A stretch of DNA of 15,759 nucleotides from Thermomicrobiales bacterium (GTDB lineage Bacteria; Chloroflexota; Chloroflexia; Thermomicrobiales; UBA6265): positions 1 to 15,759 of the forward strand of contig JAICRA010000004.1 of assembly GCA_025937615.1 (NCBI GenBank). The letters run 5' to 3'. A program made the translations under genes and the position numbers. Below are positions 7,696-13,664 of the stretch, piece after piece. The first letter of the stretch is position 1. Every line of letters starts with the position of its first letter. Under the pieces are notes generated by a model. It had not been told where the DNA came from. It worked only from the letters and a program-made list of their open reading frames with translations, and made no database searches.

Positions 7696-8526
7696 TCAAC
7701 TGGCAGCCGGACTCTCCACGGGTTGGCGAGCGAACAGGCGGGCGACAAGGATGCCCGCCTCGTAGAGGAGGTACAACGGAACGAAGACGATCGCCATGTT
7801 GAACGGGTCGGTCGACGGCGTGATCACCGCGGAGAGGATTAGGAGGATGAGCACGGCGTACTTGCGGAACGAGCGCATCTTCGCCGGGCTCGCCACGCCG
7901 AGCTTAGCCAGGATGAACATCACGACCGGTAGTTGGAACGCTAGCCCGAGTCCCAACATCAACGTCAGGAAGAAGGTGATGACGGAGCTGCCCTCTGGAC
8001 TCCACTCGAAAAGGTCATTCATGAATCCAGAGAGGAACGTCAACGCACGAGGCGCGGCGAAGAAGAAGGCATAGGCCACGCCGAGCAGGAACAACAGGAC
8101 CACAAAGGGCATCGAGAGATAGAGCAGCCGCTTCTCTTTCTTCGTCAGTCCCGGTACTAGAAATCCGACCAACTGCCACATCAATACCGGCAGCGCGATG
8201 CCGATCGCAATGTAGAGAGCGATCTTGAAATAGAGCGTGATCGGATCGGTCGGACTGACGACGTCGAAGCCTCCAATGGCGTTGGCTTCGACTTGGAGTC
8301 GCCTAAGGAGCGGACCCGCCAGGAAGATACCGGCGACGAATGCGACGCCAATCGCGATGACGCTCTTGACGATCCGGTCGCGCAACTCCTCCATATGCTC
8401 GAGGAGCGTCATCTCCTCGAACACGTCTGGCTCATTAGGGTCCGGCAACCGCGGTCGCGATGGCAGCTTGGCCGGGAGCTTGATCGGGATTTTCTTCAGT
8501 TTTGGCGGTTTCAGTGCGCGGGCCAT
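7696..8526 (-). CDS. tatC: Sec-independent protein translocase TatC
   Basis: TatC is the membrane receptor of the twin-arginine pathway that binds RR signal peptides and exports folded proteins. The family opening MTLLEHMEELRDRI appears at about residue 39. SPTDPITLYFKI and FLVPGLTKKEKR (the latter with the conserved cytoplasmic-loop Glu) follow. LGLAFQLPVVMFIL has Gln where E. coli has E170, and SAVITPSTDPFNM...PLYLLYE completes the six-helix pattern. GGAGAG (plus-strand 8535-8540) sits 8 nt before the ATG. The first 38 residues are an unusual Lys/Pro-rich cytoplasmic extension, making 276 aa versus about 250 usually. No tatA/tatB gene is present here, so the partners must be encoded elsewhere. 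The gene lies 124 nt downstream of acpP; I saw no clear terminator or promoter in that gap. Confidence 0.96.
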   Translation of the reverse strand: MARALKPPKLKKIPIKLPAKLPSRPRLPDPNEPDVFEEMTLLEHMEELRDRIVKSVIAIGVAFVAGIFLAGPLLRRLQVEANAIGGFDVVSPTDPITLYFKIALYIAIGIALPVLMWQLVGFLVPGLTKKEKRLLYLSMPFVVLLFLLGVAYAFFFAAPRALTFLSGFMNDLFEWSPEGSSVITFFLTLMLGLGLAFQLPVVMFILAKLGVASPAKMRSFRKYAVLILLILSAVITPSTDPFNMAIVFVPLYLLYEAGILVARLFARQPVESPAAS

Positions 8527-8650
8527 GAACGGCTCTCTCCAGTCGGTGTGCGGGCGCCGGCCGCGATCATCGGGGGTGCGGAACGGATCAAGACATCGCC
8601 CCCGCTCGGCCGAGAGATGCGGCTACCCACGCCTCACCGCGGACCGCACG

Positions 8651-8887
8651 CTACCCACTGTGCTCGTCGATATATTGCACCGCATCGGAGACGGTGCGGA
8701 TGTTCTCGGCATCCTCATCCTTGATCTCGAGGTCGAACTCCTGCTCCATCGCCATGATGACTTCGACCAGGTCGAGCGAATCGGCGTTGAGATCGCCGAT
8801 GAACTCGGAGTCCATCGTCACTTTGTCTTCGTCGACGCCGAGCCTGTCGGCAACGATCACACGAACGCGCTCAAACGTCGTAGCCAC
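8651..8887 (-). CDS. acpP: Acyl carrier protein
   Basis: ACP carries growing acyl chains on a 4'-phosphopantetheine arm through fatty-acid synthesis. The GTG at 8887 is chosen as start: GGGAGG (plus-strand 8895-8900) lies 7 nt upstream, and the resulting 78-aa, strongly acidic protein has the canonical ACP size. Starting at the ATG at 8920 would translate the ribosome-binding site into a spurious 11-residue tryptophan/glycine-rich leader. The prosthetic-group serine is S37 in [10 protein letters not shown], preceded by F.GDLNA, and the C-terminal helix ends with [12 protein letters not shown]. Gene order accC-nusB-acpP on one strand puts it with another fatty-acid gene, though a 196-nt gap before it could hold its own promoter; I found no convincing one. 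Confidence 0.97.
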   Translation of the reverse strand: MATTFERVRVIVADRLGVDEDKVTMDSEFIGDLNADSLDLVEVIMAMEQEFDLEIKDEDAENIRTVSDAVQYIDEHSG

Positions 8888-8970
8888 CCTCGATCCTCCC
8901 CACCATACGCCGCATAGCACGGACGCGTTGGTTCAATGGAGACCCTTCCCCAGGTCTTGCAGCAGGTCAG

Positions 8971-8982
8971 CCGTCCGGACGG
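8971..8982. repeat. 12-bp perfect palindrome in the nusB-acpP gap
   Basis: CCGTCCGGACGG is self-complementary without a spacer. It lies in the 196-nt non-coding gap (8888-9083), 84 nt upstream of the acpP start. A run of six T on the - strand lies just 5' of it, following a very short CCG/CGG stem. It could be an operator or chance in GC-rich DNA. Nothing else convincing was seen in this gap. Confidence 0.3.
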
Positions 8983-9083
8983 TATCGGCAAAAAACCGCG
9001 ATCGGGCATGCCTTCAGCCGTTCGAACCTGACCTCCGCGATGATACACCCTCCCCTGCAACCCGACCATGCGAAGGGTTTTTC

Positions 9084-9605
9084 CTATGCCATCGTGTTTC
9101 GCGTTGGCTTCTCATCTGCGCGGGGGTGTGCTTCGAGAATCGTGCGCAACACGCCGTTGATGAACCGTCCGGAATTCTCGCCACCAAAGCTCTTGGCGAG
9201 CTCGATGCCCTCATTGATGACGACTTTCGGCGGAACGCTGGGGACATGGAGCAGCTCAAATGCCGCCAGTCGCAAGACGTTGCGCTCGATGGCGGCTTGC
9301 TGGGCGAGATCACGCGCTGGGGCCGCCGCGGCGATGATCGGGTCGAGGGCATTGCGATGTTGGTCAACGCCGCGTACGAGTGACCTCACGTGCTCGACCA
9401 CGTCGGGGGTGAGAGGCTCGTGCTCCGCAAACGCCCGCGCCATGGCTTCTTCGGGATCATGGTCCGTGAGATCGATTTCGTAGAGCACCTGCAGAGCAAG
9501 CATGCGCCCCTGGTGCCGGCGCGCTGCAACACCAGCCGAGGACTCTCGGCTCCGCCCCGCTCGACGCGCGGGTTTGGCTACGACATGGTCCTCTTCGGTC
9601 GCCAC
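9084..9605 (-). CDS. nusB: Transcription antitermination factor NusB
   Basis: NusB binds boxA RNA together with S10 (NusE) and keeps RNA polymerase processive through rRNA operons. The core is clear: RMLALQVLYEID near residue 35, then ERNVLRLAAFELL and VINEGIELAKSFGGENSGRFINGVL, the last being the NusB signature. Two GTG codons stand in tandem (9608 and 9605). The second is preferred because GAGGAG is 5 nt upstream of it but only 2 nt upstream of the first. The protein is 173 aa, longer than E. coli NusB (139), because of an arginine-rich N-terminal extension of about 30 residues and a short C-terminal tail. It lies 55 nt after accC, a pairing also seen in Firmicutes (accB-accC-nusB neighbourhood), so co-transcription is likely. 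Confidence 0.95.
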   Translation of the reverse strand: MATEEDHVVAKPARRAGRSRESSAGVAARRHQGRMLALQVLYEIDLTDHDPEEAMARAFAEHEPLTPDVVEHVRSLVRGVDQHRNALDPIIAAAAPARDLAQQAAIERNVLRLAAFELLHVPSVPPKVVINEGIELAKSFGGENSGRFINGVLRTILEAHPRADEKPTRNTMA

Positions 9606-9660
9606 CACTGCTCCTCGGATTCCGTCGTCTGAACATCTGTCTGAGTGCGCGGACCCGAGA

Positions 9661-11073
9661 TCAGACCTCGGCCATGACGGCTTCGTCTTCGGCGTCCAGA
9701 CTCGTCACCACCTGCTGTCGGGCGACGGCGCGCGAGACGAATCCAGTGTCATACGTCGCCGTGCGAAACTGGTCGTCCGCGACAATACTCCGCAAGAACG
9801 ATACCGTCTGTGGCACACCGGTGATCACCGTCTCGGTCAGGGCGCGCTCCATCCGCGCCGCCGCCTCGTCGCGATCCCGCCCCCAGACAATGATCTTCCC
9901 CAGCAGAGAATCGTAGTACGGCGGCACGCTATAGCCAGCGTAGAGGTGAGAATCGACCCGAACACCGGGTCCCCCTGGCGCCACATATGTCTCGACAGTG
10001 CCGATGCTGGGAGCGAAGTCGTTTGTCGCATCTTCGGCGGTGATACGGCATTCGATCGCGTGCCCACGCGGCTCGCGATCACGCTCCGTGAGCGTGAGGC
10101 GGCCCCCGGCGGCAATGCGGATCTGCCAGGCCACGAGATCGAGCCCGGTGGTCATCTCTGTCACCGGGTGCTCAACCTGAATGCGTGTGTTCATCTCCAT
10201 GAAGTAGTAATTGCCGGCGCCATCGACGAGGAATTCGAGCGTTCCTGCGTTGGTGTAGCCCGCCGCTTTCGCGCCTTTCACAGCAGCGCCAAGGAGGGCA
10301 TCTCGGGTCTTTCGCGCCAAGTTTGGCGCGGGAGCCTCCTCGATCAGTTTCTGGTGCCGGCGTTGGATCGAGCAATCGCGCTCGCCGATGGCCAGCACAT
10401 TGCCTGTGTTGTCAGCCAGCACTTGAACCTCGACATGCCGGGGACGGTCGATAAATCGCTCCAGGTAGACCTCGCCATTGCCAAACGCCGCCTCAGCCTC
10501 CGCTTGCGCCAGCGGCAGCGCGCGCACGAGATCCGCCTCGTCCAGCACGATGCGCATCCCGCGGCCGCCCCCACCGGCGACCGCCTTGACGAGCAGCGGA
10601 TAGCCGACGCGGCGCGCGATCTGGCGCGCATCACCCAGATTCTGGAGGGGGCCATCACTGCCAGGCACGATAGGGACGCCGGCCTGTTTCATCGTCTTGC
10701 GAGCCTGGGCCTTGTTCCCCATCAGTTCGATGACTTCCGGGCGCGGACCGATGAACACCACCCCGACCTGCCCGCAGACCTCGGCGAGATACGGATTCTC
10801 AGCCAGAAACCCATAGCCGGGATGAATGGCGTCGCAGCCGGTAATCAGCGCCGCGCTGACGACCGCCGGGATGTTGTTATAGGAGCGCGCTGCCTGCGCA
10901 GGGCCAATACAGACCGCTTCATCCGCGAGCCGAACCGGAAGTGAGTCGCGATCGGCGTCGCTATAGGCGACGACGGCTCGTAGACCCAGGTCGTGGCAAG
11001 CGCGCAGAATGCGCAGCGCGATCTCGCCCCGATTGGCGATCAAAATCTTCCGAAATAGCGGTTCCTCAGACAT
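9661..11073 (-). CDS. accC: Acetyl-CoA carboxylase biotin carboxylase subunit
   Basis: AccC is the ATP-grasp subunit that carboxylates biotin on its carrier protein, the first half of acetyl-CoA carboxylation for fatty-acid synthesis. The motifs run in order: KILIANRGEIALRI (start of the BC N-domain), HPGYGFLAEN, the ATP-binding glycine loop KAVAGGGGRGMR near 162-173, RDCSIQRRHQKLIEEAP, catalytic EMNTRIQVEHPVTE, and ECRITAED. The length of 470 aa suits a stand-alone biotin carboxylase with no carrier domain fused. It could in principle serve another biotin enzyme such as propionyl-CoA carboxylase, but neighbouring nusB and acpP favour AccC. accB is not adjacent. The gene starts at ATG 11073, 103 nt after purE, with only a weak ribosome-binding site. 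It occupies the place where purK often lies, but it has biotin-carboxylase, not PurK, motifs. Confidence 0.95.
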   Translation of the reverse strand: MSEEPLFRKILIANRGEIALRILRACHDLGLRAVVAYSDADRDSLPVRLADEAVCIGPAQAARSYNNIPAVVSAALITGCDAIHPGYGFLAENPYLAEVCGQVGVVFIGPRPEVIELMGNKAQARKTMKQAGVPIVPGSDGPLQNLGDARQIARRVGYPLLVKAVAGGGGRGMRIVLDEADLVRALPLAQAEAEAAFGNGEVYLERFIDRPRHVEVQVLADNTGNVLAIGERDCSIQRRHQKLIEEAPAPNLARKTRDALLGAAVKGAKAAGYTNAGTLEFLVDGAGNYYFMEMNTRIQVEHPVTEMTTGLDLVAWQIRIAAGGRLTLTERDREPRGHAIECRITAEDATNDFAPSIGTVETYVAPGGPGVRVDSHLYAGYSVPPYYDSLLGKIIVWGRDRDEAAARMERALTETVITGVPQTVSFLRSIVADDQFRTATYDTGFVSRAVARQQVVTSLDAEDEAVMAEV

Positions 11074-11176
11074 CGGCCTGCGGCGTGGGACGACCTCTCT
11101 CGTCGCTTACGGCACGGACGGCAAGCATAATCCAGGGACGACGTGCTACATCACGAAGCCGTTCCCGCGCAGGCTG

Positions 11177-11680
11177 TCACCTACCCCGGGCATCACGATC
11201 GTCGGCCATGGCCTGCTCGCGCGATTCGGCCTGCCAGACCGCGATGCGCTGGACGAGCGCGGGATCACCCATGGCCAGGATCTTCGCCGCCGCGAGCGCC
11301 GCGCCCTCCGGCTCCAGCACGAGCATCGGCACCACTCCACCCGGCATTCGCACCGTAGAGAGGAGATCCATACCGCCGAAGCGCTCTCCATAGGGCGGGC
11401 AGGCGATGACGGGGTGGCGCGAGTTGGCGTCGACGACGCCTGAGAGCGCGTTGGAGCGGCCGGCGACCGTGATATAGACGCGCGGCTGACCATCCCGCTC
11501 GTAGGAATCGAGGAGATCGAGGAGATACCGCGTCACCCGGTGGGCGGAGGCGATCCGCGTCTCGTGAGTAACCCCAAAGCGGTCAAGCCCGCGCGCGATC
11601 GCCGCGCGATGCTCCATGTCAGACTTCGATCCGAGCAGGATGACCACCTGCGATCCCTGTGTGCTCCCCGAGGTTTCCAT
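11177..11680 (-). CDS. purE: PurE, class II type: AIR carboxylase (CO2-dependent)
   Basis: PurE makes CAIR in purine step 6. Class I enzymes rearrange N5-CAIR made by PurK, while class II enzymes carboxylate AIR directly with CO2. This protein has the shared GSKSD (17-21) and SAHR (45-48) but carries class II features. It has SDMEH where class I has SDW..M, AGRSNALSG (73-81) where class I has AGGAAHLPG, and a CPP motif (94-96) in place of the V/GVP type. Human PAICS (AGRSNGL, CPP) and, as I recall, Treponema denticola PurE share this pattern. No purK is in the window, which agrees. ATG 11680 is used, with AGGGG 5 nt upstream; GTG 11686 is an alternative. The length is 167 aa. The gene lies 8 nt after purN, so translation is probably coupled. 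Confidence 0.93.
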   Translation of the reverse strand: METSGSTQGSQVVILLGSKSDMEHRAAIARGLDRFGVTHETRIASAHRVTRYLLDLLDSYERDGQPRVYITVAGRSNALSGVVDANSRHPVIACPPYGERFGGMDLLSTVRMPGGVVPMLVLEPEGAALAAAKILAMGDPALVQRIAVWQAESREQAMADDRDARGR

Positions 11681-11688
11681 CAACACCC

Positions 11689-12363
11689 CTACCTCTCCAC
11701 GTTCGACGCCGAAACCGCCGCTAACGCCATCGCGACCGCGCGCGGAAGGAGACGATGCTCGACGGACTTGATCCGCTCATGTAGTTGGACCTCGTCGTCA
11801 CCAGGGAAAATCGGCACTTCCTCCCGCAGAATTACCGGACCGCAATCGACCGCATTCGTGACGTAGTGAACCGTCGCTCCGGTAGCCGGCAGTCGTTTTC
11901 TCAAAGCGTCTCGCACTGTGCGCGGACCGCGTAATGCCGGAAGACGCCCGTGGCTGGTGAGCACCTCGATACCTTCGTCGTCCGGGAGGAGCGCCGGGTG
12001 CACGTTGACGACCCGTCCAGAGAACCTGTCGAGAAACGCCGGGGTGAGAATCAACATCCAGCCGGCAAGGACGATCAGATCGGGCTCGAAGGCACTCGTC
12101 ACCGCCGCCAGCCGCTGGTCATATGCTTCGCGCACGATAGGGTCAAGACGGTTGACAAGCGGCAGCCAGACCGTGGCCACTCCAGCCGCGGCCGCTCGCC
12201 GCAACGCGCCAGCATCGGCACGATCGCTGACGACGACCGCCACCTCCGCGTCGACGGCGCCGCATCTGGTCGCGTCGAGCAGCGCTTGCAGGTTCGTCCC
12301 AGAGCCAGAGGCGAGAACCGCAATCCGCGGTACGCGCACCGACTCGTTCGCGTTCGATCTCAC
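11689..12363 (-). CDS. purN: Phosphoribosylglycinamide formyltransferase (PurN)
   Basis: PurN transfers the formyl group of 10-formyl-THF to GAR (purine step 3). GTG 12363 forms a GTGA overlap with the purD stop, which fixes the start better than the upstream ATG at 12522, whose extra 53 residues would be antisense-like purD sequence. The 224-aa product shows the Rossmann opening IAVLASGSGTNLQALL (14-29) and the catalytic trio N120 and H122 (NVHPALLP) plus D173 (VDCGPVI), matching E. coli N106, H108 and D144. The distance H122-D173 is 51 residues versus 36 in E. coli, so the loop after HPALLP carries about 15 extra residues and lacks the usual FPG segment. Catalytic residues are intact, so it is probably active. 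Confidence 0.93.
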   Translation of the reverse strand: MRSNANESVRVPRIAVLASGSGTNLQALLDATRCGAVDAEVAVVVSDRADAGALRRAAAAGVATVWLPLVNRLDPIVREAYDQRLAAVTSAFEPDLIVLAGWMLILTPAFLDRFSGRVVNVHPALLPDDEGIEVLTSHGRLPALRGPRTVRDALRKRLPATGATVHYVTNAVDCGPVILREEVPIFPGDDEVQLHERIKSVEHRLLPRAVAMALAAVSASNVER

Positions 12364-13664
12364 GCCGGCAGGGCTACCAGGGACATCGCAACGTCGCGGC
12401 GCAGCTGCATGCCGTCGAACTGGATCAAATCCGCCGCCGTGTGGGCACTTGCCGCCCCCGCGGCCAGATTGGCGCCCGTTCCGACGACCGAGAGAACTCT
12501 GCCACCGTTTGTGACGAGCCACCCGTCGGAATGAGCAGTTCCGGCGTGGAAGATGAGCGCTCCAGTCTCGATCGCCTCTTCAATGCCGTGAATCGGATCC
12601 CCGGCACGCGGCCGGTCAGGGTATCCGTCCGCCGCCAGGACAACGCACACTGCAGCGCCGGGCCGCGTCGCGATCCTCTCGGTTGCGAGCCGCCCCTCAG
12701 CACAAGACAAGAGCAACTCCCCAAGGTCGAGATCGAGCAGCGGCAAGATGACCTGCGTCTCCGGGTCGCCAAAGCGGCAATTGAACTCGAGCGCCATCGG
12801 TCCCTCTGTGGTGAGCATCAGCCCGGCATAGAGCGCACCACGGTAGGGCCGCCCCTCGGTGCGAAGCCCGGCGACGGCCGGCTCCAGCACGCGCTCCCGC
12901 ACACGAGCCAGGACGTCCGGATCGAGATCTTTCACCGGCGCGTAACTGCCCATGCCTCCAGTGTTCGGACCGAGGTCGCCATCTCGCAGCCGCTTGTAGT
13001 CTCGTGCCGGGGGCAGCACGGCTATCCGATCGCCGTCGACGACGGCGATCACGCTCAGCTCCTCTCCTTCGAGGAACGCTTCGATCACGACCCGGTCGCC
13101 AGCCGCCTTAAACGCCCGATCAACCAGCACCGAGTGAACCGCCTCCTCAGCCTCGGCCTGGGTTGCGCAGATCAACACACCTTTGCCGGCCGCCAGACCG
13201 TCGGCCTTCACCACGAGAGGCGCGCCGGCGGTGCGGATGAAGTCGACGGCCGCCTCGAGCTCGCTGAAAACACCATACGGCGCCGTCGGGATACCGTGGC
13301 GGCGCATGAAGTCCTTCGCAAATGCCTTCGACCACTCCAACTCCGCGGCGGCACGACTGGGACCGAATACGGGGATGCCGCGGGCGTGAAGCAGATCGGC
13401 GAGCCCCAACGCCAACGGCGCTTCTGGACCGACGACAACTAAGCCGATGTCGTGCGTCTCGGCCCAATCGGCAATCGCATGCACTTCTGTCACGGGAAGG
13501 CTGACCGTCTGCGCTATCGTCGCTATCCCAGGATTCCCTGGCGCCGCCCAGATTTCCGCGACCGACCTCGACCGCGCCAGGGCCCATGCCAATGCGTGCT
13601 CTCTCGCGCCCGCTCCAACGACGAGCACCGAGAATTGCCCCGTTTGGACTGACCTGATCGTCAT
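12360..13664 (-). CDS. purD: Phosphoribosylamine-glycine ligase (GAR synthetase, PurD)
   Basis: PurD is an ATP-grasp ligase joining glycine to phosphoribosylamine (purine step 2), using the unstable product of PurF, encoded just upstream. The ATG at 13664 overlaps the purF stop as ATGA, and GGGGAGGG (plus-strand 13672-13679) lies 7 nt before it inside the end of purF, so purCF and purD are translationally coupled. The 434-aa length is normal. Motifs are VLVVGAGAREHALAW (the usual GGREHAL reads GAREHAL), VKADGLAAGKGV (ATP-binding), GPNTGGMGSYAPV, and EFNCRFGDPETQVILPLL with metal ligands. The 3' end overlaps purN by 4 nt. Confidence 0.97.
   Translation of the reverse strand: MTIRSVQTGQFSVLVVGAGAREHALAWALARSRSVAEIWAAPGNPGIATIAQTVSLPVTEVHAIADWAETHDIGLVVVGPEAPLALGLADLLHARGIPVFGPSRAAAELEWSKAFAKDFMRRHGIPTAPYGVFSELEAAVDFIRTAGAPLVVKADGLAAGKGVLICATQAEAEEAVHSVLVDRAFKAAGDRVVIEAFLEGEELSVIAVVDGDRIAVLPPARDYKRLRDGDLGPNTGGMGSYAPVKDLDPDVLARVRERVLEPAVAGLRTEGRPYRGALYAGLMLTTEGPMALEFNCRFGDPETQVILPLLDLDLGELLLSCAEGRLATERIATRPGAAVCVVLAADGYPDRPRAGDPIHGIEEAIETGALIFHAGTAHSDGWLVTNGGRVLSVVGTGANLAAGAASAHTAADLIQFDGMQLRRDVAMSLVALPA

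Noticed and set aside
9502..10944. 480-codon open frame on the + strand opposite accC
   Set aside because: It lies entirely antisense to accC and the start of nusB, both with full family motifs. Its translation is His/Arg-rich with no recognisable domain. Long antisense frames are expected in GC-rich coding DNA.
9661..11073. purK in the purine cluster
   Set aside because: This ATP-grasp gene sits where purK often is, but its motifs and 470-aa length are those of a biotin carboxylase.
11074..11176. Possible promoter for accC with TATGCT as a -10 element
   Set aside because: The hexamer 17 nt upstream (GATGTA) does not resemble a -35 box, and no other support was seen.
12441..13442. 333-codon open frame on the + strand opposite purD
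   Set aside because: Antisense to a complete purD; no domain, no ribosome-binding site noted, and composition typical of a shadow frame.
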